The notes under the pieces are model-generated. The model ran no database searches. It was given only the letters and a program-made list of their open reading frames with translations, and was not told where the DNA came from. DNA of 64,000 bases from Alphaproteobacteria bacterium SO-S41 (GTDB taxonomy: Bacteria > Pseudomonadota > Alphaproteobacteria > Micropepsales > Micropepsaceae), in the NCBI GenBank assembly GCA_019670725.1, contig AP024629.1, forward strand, positions 1,984,001 through 2,048,000. Reading direction: 5' to 3'. Shown in pieces: positions 43,537 through 52,689 of the stretch. Position 1 is the stretch's first letter. Each line of letters begins with the position of its first letter. A program made the position numbers and the translations under genes.

Positions 43537-45099
43537 ATGAGTGAGATCGCCATGACCGGCGCCGAAGCGCTGGTGAAGACGCTGGAGAATGCGGGCGTCG
43601 AGCGCTGCTTCACCAATCCCGGCACATCGGAAATGCATGCGGTCGCCGCCATTGGCCGCGCCGAGACGATGAAGGCGACGCTGTGCCTGTTCGAGGGCGT
43701 GGCGACGGGTGCGGCGGACGGCTATGCACGGATCGCGGGCAAGCCGGCCTGCACGCTGCTCCATCTCGGGCCCGGCCTCGCCAACGGTCTCGCCAATCTG
43801 CACAACGCCAAGCGGGCGCGGTCGCCCATCGTCAACATTGTCGGCGACCATGCCGTCTCGCATCGCACGCTCGACGCACCGCTCGCCAGCGACATCGCCG
43901 GCTTCGCCAAGCCCGTCTCGCAATGGATCAAATCCGCCGATACCGCCGATGAGGTGGGTCAGGCGGCGGCTGAGGCGGTCGCCGCATCGCAGAACGCGCC
44001 GGGTGGCATCGCGACCTTGATCCTGCCGGCCGACACCGCCTGGAATCCATCATCCACCGGCCCCGCGGCTCCTATCGCTCCGACACCGTTCGCGGCGCCT
44101 GCCGACAGCGCCGTCGAAGCCGCGCGCGCGGCGCTCGCGCATGGCGAGAGCGCCGCATTGCTCTTGAGCGATCCCGCGATGACCGGCGAGGCCCTGGAGC
44201 TCGCGGCCAATATCGCCGCAGCGACCGGCGCACGGCTCTATTGCGACACGTTTGTCGGCCTTATGGCGCGGGGCGTCGGCCGGCCGTTCGTGCGGCGTCT
44301 GCCCTATTTCGCGGAAGCCGTCGAAGAGGAGCTGAAAGGCGTCCGCCACCTCGTCCTCGTCTCGACCAAGGCGCCGGTCGCGTTCTTCGCCTATCCCGGC
44401 CGCCGCGGCGAGCTGACGCCGGAAGGCGCCGAAGTCGTGACGCTTGCGGCCCCCGGCGAGGACGCGCTGGCGGGGTTGCGCGCTTTGGCCGCAGTCGTGG
44501 GCAAGGGGCCGGCGCCGGTGCGCGCGCTGCCCATCACGCCGGGCCTGCCGAGCGGGCCGCTCGACCCGATGAAGGTCGGCGCGATCGTCGCGCGTCACCT
44601 GCCGGAGGGGGCGATCGTTTCCGACGAGGGCGCGACCAGCGGCGCCGGTTCGTTCGTCCACACCGCGGGCGCGGCGCCGCATGACTGGCTGCAGCTCACC
44701 GGCGGGTCGATCGGCCAGGGCTTGCCGGTCGGCGTCGGCGCGGCCACGGCGGCGCCGGACCGCAAGGTCGTCTGCCTCGAAGGCGACGGCTCGGCGATGT
44801 ACACGATCCAGTCGCTGTGGACCGCGGCGCGCGAGAATCTCGACATGACCGTCGTGATCTTCGCCAACCGGTCCTATGCCATCCTGAAGATCGAGATGAT
44901 GCGGACCGGCGCGCAGAATCCCGGCCCTGCAACCCTTGCCATGTTCGACCTCTCGCGCCCCGATATCGGCTTCGTCGATCTCGCCCGCGGCCTCGGCGTC
45001 GAGGCGGTCAGTTGCGAAACCGCGGAGCAATTCAACAGCGCCTTCTCGGGTGCGATGAAGCGCCGCGGTCCGTTCCTGATCGAGGCCGTCATGCCCTGA
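43537..45099 (+). CDS. ThDP-dependent enzyme of the acetolactate synthase/benzoylformate decarboxylase family
   Basis: A 520-residue enzyme. The N-terminal domain has FTNPGTSEMHAVAAI and the activating Glu in LCLFEGVATGAADGYARIAG; the C-terminal Mg-ThDP motif is VCLEGDGSAMYTIQSLW...ANRSYAILKIEM, with a canonical GDG. It lacks the FAD domain motif seen in IlvB and has no regulatory subunit, so it is a decarboxylase or carboligase on another 2-oxo acid rather than a second acetolactate synthase. Operon position after fcs and lysE suggests an aromatic or phenylpyruvate-like substrate; inference only. Confidence 0.86.
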   Translation: MSEIAMTGAEALVKTLENAGVERCFTNPGTSEMHAVAAIGRAETMKATLCLFEGVATGAADGYARIAGKPACTLLHLGPGLANGLANLHNAKRARSPIVNIVGDHAVSHRTLDAPLASDIAGFAKPVSQWIKSADTADEVGQAAAEAVAASQNAPGGIATLILPADTAWNPSSTGPAAPIAPTPFAAPADSAVEAARAALAHGESAALLLSDPAMTGEALELAANIAAATGARLYCDTFVGLMARGVGRPFVRRLPYFAEAVEEELKGVRHLVLVSTKAPVAFFAYPGRRGELTPEGAEVVTLAAPGEDALAGLRALAAVVGKGPAPVRALPITPGLPSGPLDPMKVGAIVARHLPEGAIVSDEGATSGAGSFVHTAGAAPHDWLQLTGGSIGQGLPVGVGAATAAPDRKVVCLEGDGSAMYTIQSLWTAARENLDMTVVIFANRSYAILKIEMMRTGAQNPGPATLAMFDLSRPDIGFVDLARGLGVEAVSCETAEQFNSAFSGAMKRRGPFLIEAVMP

Positions 45100-45171
45100 G
45101 AGGCGCGGCGGCGGGGGTTTGCGCCCTCGCGCCCGCGGCCTAAACTCGGCGTCCGACCATGGAGTGCGCCG

Positions 45172-46155
45172 ATGACCTTCTTCCGCCCTGGCTTCCTGCT
45201 CGCTGCCCTTGCCATCGCTTTCTCGGCGCCAGCGATGGCCGAGGACGTTGAAGGCTCCAAGGATCATCCCCTCGTCGGACGCTACGAGGGCTCGACGATC
45301 GAGAGCTATGAGGAGCACGACTTCGACGAAGCCTATGTGCTCCAGGCCCCGAACGACTGGACCTCGAAAGTCCCGAACAACGAGACCGACCACACGGGCG
45401 GCGAGTGGCTGGGGCTGGAAGGCCGGGTCGTCAAGATCCGCTACATCGCGCCCGAGGGCCGCTCGTCGCTGGAGATCTACCGCAACTACCAGCAGGCGCT
45501 GGAGGCCAAGGGCTTCGTCAACGTCTTCAACTGCAAGGACGCCGAGTGCTTCGTCGGCGATCACGACGCACTGCCGTACCAGATCGGCCGCCTGTTCGAT
45601 AAGCCCGGCAATGACGGCGCCTATTGGGATCATTCCCGCTATCAGCTGTCCCGCCTCGGGCGGCCCGAAGGCGCGGTCTACTCGATGATCGCGGTCGGCG
45701 AGAACAAGGGCGCCGCCGTCACCATGGTCTGGGTCATCGAGACCAAGGAGATGGAGACGGGCAAGATCGTCGTGAAGACCGCCGAGGAGATGAACCAGGG
45801 CATCCTCGCCGAGGGCAGCGTCAACCTCTATACGCTCTATTTCGACTTCGACGAGGCGGTGCTGAAGCCTGAGTCCGGGCCGACGCTGGACGAGATCGCC
45901 AAGCTGCTCAACGCCGATCCGAACCTGAAGCTGAACATCGTGGGCCACACCGACAATCGCGGCGCGGCCGACTACAATCTCAGCCTGTCGAAGCGCCGCG
46001 CCGCCGCGGTCGTCGAGGCGCTGGTCATGACGCGCAACATCAACGCCGCGCGGCTCACCTCCGACGGCGCCGGCATGGATCGGCCCATCGCGACCAACGA
46101 AACCGAGGAAGGCCGCGCGCTCAACCGCCGCGTCGAACTGGTCAAGGTGCAGTGA
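45172..46155 (+). CDS. OmpA-family outer-membrane/periplasmic protein
   Basis: A 327-residue exported protein (signal peptide ending PAMA, about residue 23). Residues ~24-205 form a DUF4892-like N-terminal part ([32 protein letters not shown]). The C-terminal OmpA domain has [20 protein letters not shown] and [20 protein letters not shown] with [10 protein letters not shown], which binds peptidoglycan meso-diaminopimelate through the conserved Asp and Arg. The stop overlaps the following GTG start (GTGA). Confidence 0.9.
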   Translation: MTFFRPGFLLAALAIAFSAPAMAEDVEGSKDHPLVGRYEGSTIESYEEHDFDEAYVLQAPNDWTSKVPNNETDHTGGEWLGLEGRVVKIRYIAPEGRSSLEIYRNYQQALEAKGFVNVFNCKDAECFVGDHDALPYQIGRLFDKPGNDGAYWDHSRYQLSRLGRPEGAVYSMIAVGENKGAAVTMVWVIETKEMETGKIVVKTAEEMNQGILAEGSVNLYTLYFDFDEAVLKPESGPTLDEIAKLLNADPNLKLNIVGHTDNRGAADYNLSLSKRRAAAVVEALVMTRNINAARLTSDGAGMDRPIATNETEEGRALNRRVELVKVQ

Positions 46156-47216
46156 CGGCGCGGGGCCGCGCGGAGGCTTTCTGCGCGGCCCACGGCCTGG
46201 CGCTGCCCGTCATCCACGCGCCGATGGCGGGGCTGCAGCAGACCGATCTCGCGCGCGCCGTGATGGCGGCGGGCGGCATGGGTGGCTACGGCGCGCTGAT
46301 GATCCCGCCGGAGGGCATCACGGCGTGGGCAGCCGAGATGCACCGCGAGGCGCGGCCGTTCCTTATCAATCTCTGGATTCCCGATCCGCCGCCGGTGCGC
46401 GATGCGTCGGCCGAGGCGCGAGTCGCGCGCTTCCTCGGGCAATGGGGGCCGCCCGTATCGCCCGAAGCCGGCAACGCGAAGCTTCAGGATTTCGGCGCGC
46501 AATGCGAAGCCCTGCTCGCGGCCAAACCGGCCGTTGCCTCGTCCATCATGGGATTGTTCCCGGCGCCGTTCGTCGCGCGGTTGAAGGCGGCTGGCATCGC
46601 GTGGTTCGCGACCGCGACGACGCTGGATGAAGCGTTGCAGGCGGAAGCCGCCGGCGCGGATGCGATCATCGCGCAAGGGTCGGAAGCGGGCGGCCATCGC
46701 GGCGCGTTCGACGCGGCGGCGGCGGAACGCCAGAGCATCGGGCTCTTTGCGCTGCTGCCGCATTTTGCGGATCATCTTCGCGTGCCGATCATCGCGACGG
46801 GCGGCATCGTCGACGGACGCGGTATTGCTGCCGCGCTGACGCTGGGCGCTAGCGCGGTGCAGATCGGTACGGGCCTGCTGCGCACGCCGGAGGCGCGCAT
46901 CAGTCCGGCCTGGGCAGCCGCGCTGGAGGGTCTTGCGCCGGAAAACACGATGCCGACCCGCGCCTATAGCGGGCGTCTTGGCCGCGGCATCGCGACGGAT
47001 TATGTGCGGTCGTGGACGGCGGCCGATGCGCCGCCGCCCGCGCCCTATCCGGTGCAGCGCGGTCTCGCTGCCGCGATGCGCGAGGCCGCCGTCGCCGCCG
47101 GCAAGCTCGACGGCATCACGGCGTGGTCAGGTCAAAGCGCCGCCCTCGCGCGCGCCATGCCGGCGGGGGAGTATGTGCGCGCGATCTGGGCCGAAGCGGA
47201 AACGCTGCTGCGCTAG
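46152..47216 (+). CDS. Nitronate monooxygenase family protein
   Basis: A 354-residue FMN TIM-barrel protein. It shows [38 protein letters not shown], a central [12 protein letters not shown] (FMN phosphate and active-site His region) and [30 protein letters not shown]. Nitronate monooxygenases (2-nitropropane dioxygenases) oxidise alkyl nitronates such as propionate 3-nitronate. GTG 46152 overlaps the ompA-family stop by four bases. The stop codon CTAG palindrome is shared with the convergent lipoprotein gene. Confidence 0.9.
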   Translation: MTARGRAEAFCAAHGLALPVIHAPMAGLQQTDLARAVMAAGGMGGYGALMIPPEGITAWAAEMHREARPFLINLWIPDPPPVRDASAEARVARFLGQWGPPVSPEAGNAKLQDFGAQCEALLAAKPAVASSIMGLFPAPFVARLKAAGIAWFATATTLDEALQAEAAGADAIIAQGSEAGGHRGAFDAAAAERQSIGLFALLPHFADHLRVPIIATGGIVDGRGIAAALTLGASAVQIGTGLLRTPEARISPAWAAALEGLAPENTMPTRAYSGRLGRGIATDYVRSWTAADAPPPAPYPVQRGLAAAMREAAVAAGKLDGITAWSGQSAALARAMPAGEYVRAIWAEAETLLR

Positions 47217-48001
47217 GCGCCGGGCAGGTTGAGCCGCAGGAACTTCAGCAGGTCCTGCCACGCCTGCCAGTCGGTGCTGGCGTCGAAGACGAGCGGCAGA
47301 TTGGTCTGCCACGCCGCGAAGCGGGGATCGCCGGCTTCGGCGACATCGAAGCCGTGGCCGACGCCGACATAGCGCGTCACCACGACCGGGCCGGGCCCTT
47401 CGGAGCGATCGGCCCAGGCACGGCATTCTGCGGCCGGCGTGACGGTGTCCTTCTCGCCGAGGAACAATTGCAGCGTCACGCCGCTCGCCCAGCGCGCGGC
47501 GGTCGGGCAGGGCGGATAGAACACGGCGGCGGAGACGAGGCCCGCCTCGCGCTTCGGCGCCATGATGGTTTCCAGCACGCCGCGCCCACCCCATGACCAG
47601 CCGACGAGATGCAGCCGACCGGGATCGACGCCCGGCGTTGCGCGCAGTTGTGTGAGCGCGGCGCGGATATGGGCGGCGACGACAGCAGGCTCGGACACGC
47701 GCTGACAGGCGGGATCGCCCATGCTTGCGCCGGGATAGGTGACGATCGCCGCGGCGAACCCTTGGTCGCGCAGCTTCGTCGCATAGCGCTCGTACAGTGC
47801 CGCGCGCGACGAGATCAGCGGCGCGGTGCAGCCGGGGACCAGCAGCACGGCCGAATGCGCCTTGCCGTCGGCGGGAATATAGGTCCGCAGCGGCGGTGGA
47901 TCGCTCGCGGCGGGCGCGGCGAGTTGTGGGCCGCGGGCTGGCGTGGCGCAGGCGGCGAGCGGGAGTGCGAGGCCGATCGCGGCAGCAAGGCGCAGGCTCA
48001 T
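47213..48001 (-). CDS. Alpha/beta hydrolase lipoprotein (dienelactone hydrolase-like)
   Basis: A 262-residue lipoprotein: signal sequence with lipobox LPLAAC (Cys18). The hydrolase fold has [13 protein letters not shown], the nucleophile in [13 protein letters not shown], an Asp in [11 protein letters not shown] and a His in GVGHGFD. This spacing fits the dienelactone hydrolase family, placed here in the periplasm or membrane. Substrate unknown. Its ATG overlaps the stop of the fumarylacetoacetase-family gene by four bases, so the three genes cupin-FAH-hydrolase form one operon. Confidence 0.85.
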   Translation of the reverse strand: MSLRLAAAIGLALPLAACATPARGPQLAAPAASDPPPLRTYIPADGKAHSAVLLVPGCTAPLISSRAALYERYATKLRDQGFAAAIVTYPGASMGDPACQRVSEPAVVAAHIRAALTQLRATPGVDPGRLHLVGWSWGGRGVLETIMAPKREAGLVSAAVFYPPCPTAARWASGVTLQLFLGEKDTVTPAAECRAWADRSEGPGPVVVTRYVGVGHGFDVAEAGDPRFAAWQTNLPLVFDASTDWQAWQDLLKFLRLNLPGA

Positions 48002-49008
48002 GCAGCGACGACGTTCTGGTCGATCGTGCCGAAGATCGAGAGGCCTTGCGCGTCCAGCATCTCGATCCGCACGCTGTCGCCGACGCGCATGAAGGGCGTC
48101 TCCGGCTTGCCGCCGCGGATGGTTTCCACAGCGCGCAGTTCGGCGATGCAGGAATAGCCGACGCCGCCGTCGAGGATGGGCTTGCCCTCATCGCCGTCCG
48201 GCCCGCGATTGGAGACGGTGCCAGAGCCGATGATCGTGCCGGCCCCCAGCGCCCGTGTCTTCGCGGCATGGACGATAAGGCGCGGGAAGCTGAACGTCAT
48301 GTCGATGCCCGCATCCGCCATGCCGAAGGGCAGGTCGTTCAGCGTCACGCGCAGCGCGCCATGCACCTTGCCCTCGCGCCAGGCCTCGCCCAGCTCGTGC
48401 GGCGTCACCGCGACGGGGGCAAAGGCGGAAGAGGGCTTCGACTGGAAGAAGCCGAAGCTCTTGGCGAGCTCGGCGGGAATAAGATTGCGTAGCGAGACAT
48501 CGTTGAGGATGACGATCAGCTTGATCGCGGCCTCCGCCGTCGCCTCGTCCGCGCCCTGCGGCACGTCGCCGGTGATGACGGCGACCTCGGCCTCGCAGTC
48601 CAGCCCCCAGGCTTCATCGCCGAGCGCGATCGGCTGGCGGGGGCTGAGCATGATGTCGGAGCCGCCCTGGTACATCAGCGGATCGGTCCAGAAGCTCTCG
48701 GGCATTTCCGCGTTGCGGGCCTTGCGCACCAGCGCGACGTGATTGACGTAGGCCGAACCGTCCGCCCACTGATAGGCGCGCGGGAGCGGCGCCAGCGCCG
48801 CCATCTCGTCGAACGGAAAGGTCTGCACCGTGCCGCCGTTCACCGCGCCATGCAGCGCCGCGAGACGGGGACCCAGATTCTCCCAATCGTCCAGCGCCGC
48901 CTGCAGCGTATGGGCGATGCCGTCGGCATAGGCGGCCCGGGCGAGGTCGCGCGAGACGACGGCGAGCCGACCGTCGCGGGTGCCGTCCTTGATGGTCGCA
49001 AGCTTCAT
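47998..49008 (-). CDS. Fumarylacetoacetate hydrolase family protein
   Basis: A 336-residue FAH-fold protein. The metal site is GLDCEAEVAVITGDVPQG (Glu pair), and the core has LNDVSLRNLIPAELAKSFGF, QSKPSSAFAPVAVTPHELG and GAGTIIGSGTVSNRGPD. This longer form (about 335 residues with an N-terminal SH3-like part) is used as fumarylacetoacetase in many Alphaproteobacteria, splitting fumarylacetoacetate into fumarate and acetoacetate. It would complete the hppD-maiA branch at 20-22 kb, but acylpyruvase-type activity is possible. It overlaps both neighbours by one to four bases. Confidence 0.88.
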   Translation of the reverse strand: MKLATIKDGTRDGRLAVVSRDLARAAYADGIAHTLQAALDDWENLGPRLAALHGAVNGGTVQTFPFDEMAALAPLPRAYQWADGSAYVNHVALVRKARNAEMPESFWTDPLMYQGGSDIMLSPRQPIALGDEAWGLDCEAEVAVITGDVPQGADEATAEAAIKLIVILNDVSLRNLIPAELAKSFGFFQSKPSSAFAPVAVTPHELGEAWREGKVHGALRVTLNDLPFGMADAGIDMTFSFPRLIVHAAKTRALGAGTIIGSGTVSNRGPDGDEGKPILDGGVGYSCIAELRAVETIRGGKPETPFMRVGDSVRIEMLDAQGLSIFGTIDQNVVAA

Positions 49009-49391
49009 CAGATCCTCACGGCATTGGGGGCGGTGAATTCGGACGGCGCGGCGTCGCCGGTGTTCACGATCTCCGCGGGTTCGAAGACCATGACCTCGGC
49101 CTCATCGTCCGACGCGGTGCGGTGTTCGACGCCGCGCGGCACGACGCAGAACTCGCCCGGCCCCATGTCGACGATGCGGTCGCGGAACTCGACGCGAAAG
49201 CGCCCGCGCCAGACGAGGAACATCTCCTCGGCGGTCGCGTGGCTGTGCCAGGGGAACACGCCCTGCGTCTTGATCAGCTTCACTTCCTGCCCGTTCAGCT
49301 CGGCAACCACCTTGGGCCGCCAGTGCTCGGCGAAGGCGCCGAACTTGTCGGGCAGGGCGCCGGTCTGCGGCGTCGAGGGGGGAGCGGACAT
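49008..49391 (-). CDS. Cupin-domain protein
   Basis: A 127-residue single cupin. Motif 1 is GVFPWHSHATAEEMFLVWRG (His pair and Glu as metal ligands) and motif 2 is MGPGEFCVVPRGVEHRT. It starts one base from the FAH-family gene and so belongs to the tyrosine-catabolic or related aromatic operon. Single-domain cupins beside FAH genes may be isomerases or dioxygenase-like, but it is far too small to be homogentisate 1,2-dioxygenase (about 430 residues). Confidence 0.9.
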   Translation of the reverse strand: MSAPPSTPQTGALPDKFGAFAEHWRPKVVAELNGQEVKLIKTQGVFPWHSHATAEEMFLVWRGRFRVEFRDRIVDMGPGEFCVVPRGVEHRTASDDEAEVMVFEPAEIVNTGDAAPSEFTAPNAVRI

Positions 49392-49416
49392 GGTGTTCCT
49401 ACCAAAGCGCCGTTTT

Positions 49417-49521
49417 CGTCATCCTGAGGTGCCTGCGGAGCGGGCCTCGTAGGACGCAGGCTGCATCAGCGTGCGTGGTTCGAGGCTCCGCGCGTACCGC
49501 GCTCCGCACCTCACCATGACG
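49417..49521. repeat. Long palindromic intergenic repeat, family 2, copy B
   Basis: Reverse-complementing this stretch gives CGTCATGGTGAGGTGCGGAG... ending GCACCTCAGGATGACG, the same element as copy A at 39739-39852 with scattered changes and nine fewer bases. It lies upstream of the cupin gene start and downstream of the DUF3601 gene, so it fills the gap between two minus-strand units. The rest of 49392-49614 shows no gene. Confidence 0.88.
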
Positions 49522-49614
49522 GTGGTCCGGCAATTTGCAGCAAGCAGGGTTTCACGTCGATTGCGAATTCTCACACTAGTCTAATCGTTGCCGGTGCTTG
49601 CGGGCACGGCGCTC

Positions 49615-49911
49615 TCAGACCGCGGCGATGTAGCTATCCAGATGGTGCAGAATCTCCGCCTGATCCTGGTCTTGCATCCGGATATGCCATTCCTGCATCC
49701 CGTCCAGCGAGACGAAGAGCGAAAGCCCGCCGTCGTAGGGTAGGTAGTTCTTGCTGAGATAGGTCCAGCTTTCGCCGGCCGGATGGACGTCGCCGTCATA
49801 GTCGGTGAATTCGGCGGCGACGCGATAGGCGTGGCCCGGCTGAAGATGCCGGTAGGGCTCGCCGGCAAACCCATGCGTCCAATGGCCCGCCGGCTTCGGA
49901 CCGGTCGTCAC
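49615..49911 (-). CDS. DUF3601 family protein
   Basis: A 98-residue protein matching DUF3601: YRHLQPGHAYRVAAEFTDYD, GESWTYLSKNYLPYDGGLSL and a final IRMQDQDQAEILHHLDSYI. A small beta-rich cytoplasmic protein with no known role. The start overlaps the vWA gene stop by four bases, so the two are co-transcribed with vWA first. Confidence 0.82.
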   Translation of the reverse strand: MTTGPKPAGHWTHGFAGEPYRHLQPGHAYRVAAEFTDYDGDVHPAGESWTYLSKNYLPYDGGLSLFVSLDGMQEWHIRMQDQDQAEILHHLDSYIAAV

Positions 49912-51323
49912 TTGGTGACCGTAAGCTCGGTCGTCTCGCCTTCCTTGATCGTGAACGGCCGTTCGATCGGTTCACCTTCGGCGTAACTGACGACGAAGAC
50001 ATAGTCGCCGGGCGTCATTGCCTTCTCGCCCTCGACTTCGTTCAGCGAGGCGACGTCCTGGCCGTTCTGCCGGATCTGCACGATATACGAGCCGGGCGCC
50101 GAGAACTTGAACGTGCCGGCGACCAGCTCCAGCCCGACATTCAGCTCGTCGCCCGCCTTCACGGTGAATGGCTTCTCGGCCTTGGCGAGTTCGTCCTTCG
50201 TGACGGTGAGGACATAGTCGCCTTCGGGCAGGACGAAGGTCGGCACGGGATCGAAGCTGTAGGTGAGATAGGCCGTCCGATCGTCGGCCTTGTAGACGTT
50301 CCAGCTGAGCTGGCCCCAATCGTGCGACGCGGAACCGGGAATGCCGGCCTGCGCAGCCTCGCTGACCACGCGGCCGGCGTTCAGCACGATATCGACGGTG
50401 GTGAGTTTCCCCGCCTCGATCTTCGCGGGCGCCTCGCCCACGGCATTGCCGTAGTCGACCGAGACAATGTAGTCGCCGGGCTCGACGAATTTCAGGAACG
50501 AGGCGCCTACGCCGCCGTCGACTTCCTCATCGCTGCCCGAGCGCTTCACATGCCAGCTGATGGCGGTGCTGTAGCCCACGAGAGGATCGCTGTCGGCGGA
50601 GAGGCGCAGATTGCCCCGCAGGGTATTTTCGACCACTTCAGGCGCTGCTGCAGGCGGTTCCTTGGGCGCTCCGCCGGAGGCGCTGGCGGTTTCCTTCAGT
50701 GCGTCGGCGAGACCGGCTGCGTCCGCCGCATCGCGATAGACGCCGCCGGTGACGTCGGCGATGCATTGGAGCTGCGCCTTGGCGTTCGGATCGGTGATGT
50801 CGAAGCCGATGACATGGGCGGTGAAATCGACGCCGCTTTCCTCCAGCGCCTTGGCGACCGCGCACGGGTCGCCGCCGCAGGTCTCGATGCCGTCGGAGAC
50901 CAGCAGGATGGTCGCCTTGGCCTCGGTCGATTTCAGCTCGCCCGCCGCCTTGGTGATGGAGTCCGCGATCGGCGTCTTGCCCTTGGGGTTGAGCTTGTCG
51001 ACGGTTGCGGCCAACGCCGCCGCGTCGATCGTGCCGATGGGCGCGATGGTTTCGATGTCGCCGCAATCGCCCTTGCGCCGGTGGCCATAGGCCATCAGCC
51101 CCAGCTTCCGGCTGGCCGGCCAGGCCTCCAGAAGGCCCCGCACCGCCGTCCGCGCGCCAGCGATCTTGGTCTCGCCGTTCACGACGCCCCACATCGAGCC
51201 GGAGGCGTCGAGGATCATCATCGTGTCCCCCGCCGCCTCGTCCGCCCGCGCCGACAGGGGTGAAATCAGCAACGACAGAGCAAGGCAAAATCGTCTTAAG
51301 TATTTGATATTAAAAGAAAACAC
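49908..51323 (-). CDS. Exported von Willebrand factor A domain protein
   Basis: A 471-residue protein with a signal peptide (RRFCLALSLLISPLSARA, cleavage near 27). The vWA domain (~33-220) has the MIDAS motif DASGS at residues 39-43, a Thr in GKTPIADSI and an Asp in LLVSDGIETCGGDPC. After a linker, three beta-rich repeats of similar layout follow (GNLRLSADSDPLVGY, then DYIVSVDYGNAVGE; YVLTVTKDELAKAEKPFTVK; YVFVVSYAEGEPIERPFTIK). Such proteins bind partners through Mg at the MIDAS. Function unknown; DUF3601 follows in the operon. Confidence 0.85.
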   Translation of the reverse strand: MFSFNIKYLRRFCLALSLLISPLSARADEAAGDTMMILDASGSMWGVVNGETKIAGARTAVRGLLEAWPASRKLGLMAYGHRRKGDCGDIETIAPIGTIDAAALAATVDKLNPKGKTPIADSITKAAGELKSTEAKATILLVSDGIETCGGDPCAVAKALEESGVDFTAHVIGFDITDPNAKAQLQCIADVTGGVYRDAADAAGLADALKETASASGGAPKEPPAAAPEVVENTLRGNLRLSADSDPLVGYSTAISWHVKRSGSDEEVDGGVGASFLKFVEPGDYIVSVDYGNAVGEAPAKIEAGKLTTVDIVLNAGRVVSEAAQAGIPGSASHDWGQLSWNVYKADDRTAYLTYSFDPVPTFVLPEGDYVLTVTKDELAKAEKPFTVKAGDELNVGLELVAGTFKFSAPGSYIVQIRQNGQDVASLNEVEGEKAMTPGDYVFVVSYAEGEPIERPFTIKEGETTELTVTK

Positions 51324-51340
51324 GAGAAAAATTCCGATCG

Positions 51341-52279
51341 CTATTTCAGTTTAATCTCGGCGAGGCGCTGTTGGAGGTAGCCGTCGGCGGTGATCGGCTC
51401 GGGGTAGAGGTTGGGTCGCTGCGGCGTGATGCAGGAGGGCAGGGTCTTGATCAGGTAGTCCGGCCGGAAGTGCAGGAAGAAGGGCGTGGAATAGCGCGGG
51501 AAGCGCGCGCGTTCCGGCGACGGATTGACTACGCGATGGGTGGTGGAGGGCAGGACGTTGTTGGTCAGGCGCTGCAACATGTCGCCGATATTGACGACCA
51601 CCGCGCCCGCCGGCGGATTGACCGCCAGCCACGAGCCGTCGTGATCCTTGATCTCCAGGCCCGCTTCCTCGGCGCCGAGCAGCAGGGTGATGACGTTGAT
51701 GTCCTCATGCGCGCCGGCGCGGGCATGATCGGTCGCGCCCTGAACGGGCGGATAGTGCAGCAGGCGCAGGATCGAATTGCCGAAATCGACCGTGGAATCA
51801 AAGAAGTCGGGCGCGAGCTTCAAGTGGCGGGCGATGGCGCGCAGCAAGGTGAGGCCGAGCCCATCGAGCGCCTCGAACAGCGCATAGATGCTCTCGTGGA
51901 AGCCGGGGATTTCGGTCGGCCAGACATTGGGCGGCATGAAGCGCTGGAGCAGGTGGCCGGCGGGGAGTTCGCGGCCGGTGTGCCAGAACTCCTTGAGATC
52001 GCTGCGTGCCGCGCCCTTGGCGGTCTCGATGCCGAACGGGGTGAGGCCGCGCTGGCCGCCGCCGCCGGGCTGGTGATAGCGGCGCTTCACCTCTTCGGGC
52101 AAAGCGAAGAACGCCTTGATGGCGGCGTTCGCGTCGGCGATCAGCGCATCGGGAATGCCGTGATCGCGCACGCTGGCGAAGCCGTAGCGTTCGAAGTCGT
52201 GCCCCAGCCGGGCGGCGAAGGCGCCGGGGTCTTTCGTGTCGAGGGTAACCGAGATCGGATCGTCGAGAGGGCCGGACAT
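51341..52279 (-). CDS. 2-oxoglutarate/Fe(II) oxygenase, isopenicillin N synthase family
   Basis: A 312-residue enzyme. N-terminal DIOX_N part: FERYGFASVRDHGIPDALI. The jelly-roll core has the iron ligands in AGAHEDINVITLLLG (HxD) and TTHRVVNPSPERARFPRYS (distal His, and the RxS that binds 2-oxoglutarate). Substrates of this family in bacteria vary widely (plant-hormone-like, antibiotic or lipid targets), so none is assigned. It follows the VOC gene on the same strand with a 12-base gap. Confidence 0.9.
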   Translation of the reverse strand: MSGPLDDPISVTLDTKDPGAFAARLGHDFERYGFASVRDHGIPDALIADANAAIKAFFALPEEVKRRYHQPGGGGQRGLTPFGIETAKGAARSDLKEFWHTGRELPAGHLLQRFMPPNVWPTEIPGFHESIYALFEALDGLGLTLLRAIARHLKLAPDFFDSTVDFGNSILRLLHYPPVQGATDHARAGAHEDINVITLLLGAEEAGLEIKDHDGSWLAVNPPAGAVVVNIGDMLQRLTNNVLPSTTHRVVNPSPERARFPRYSTPFFLHFRPDYLIKTLPSCITPQRPNLYPEPITADGYLQQRLAEIKLK

Positions 52280-52291
52280 GGCCCGACTGTA

Positions 52292-52624
52292 TCAGACTTC
52301 GTGCAGACCGAAATGGAGGCCCTGGGGATCGCGGCACATGGCGAAGCGGCCAAAGCCGGGCTGCGGCGGGCCGGGGTCTTCCGACTCCCCGCCGATGTCA
52401 CGGACGCGGGCGACCGCCGCGGCGAGATCGGCGACGCGGAAAAAGACGGTGATCAGCCCACCGGGATCGTCGCCATGCAGGCCGGCCCGCACGGTCGGGG
52501 TCTGGAAGCAGCCATTGTCGCCTTGCATCGGCGTGAACGGCCAACCGAACAGCTCGCTGAAGAAGGTGCGCGTGCGTACGGGCGCGCCGCTGCCGAGTTC
52601 GATGAAGGATATTTCGCCGGTCAT
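52292..52624 (-). CDS. VOC family protein
   Basis: A 110-residue glyoxalase-like domain of the PA2721/lactoylglutathione-lyase-like group: FIELGSGAPVRTRTFFSELF, GGLITVFFRVADLAAAVARV, and FAMCRDPQGLHFGLHEV at the end. Met 52624 follows CAGGAGGCGATC. No catalytic assignment is possible. It precedes the 2OG oxygenase gene in the same direction. Confidence 0.87.
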   Translation of the reverse strand: MTGEISFIELGSGAPVRTRTFFSELFGWPFTPMQGDNGCFQTPTVRAGLHGDDPGGLITVFFRVADLAAAVARVRDIGGESEDPGPPQPGFGRFAMCRDPQGLHFGLHEV

Positions 52625-52689
52625 GATCGCCTCCTGATGCCGCGACACTAGCGGATTAGGGTGAGGATCGTATTGGACGGATGGAACCG

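Noticed and set aside
49008-49391. Homogentisate 1,2-dioxygenase
   Set aside because: The protein is a single 127-residue cupin, less than a third of the required length.
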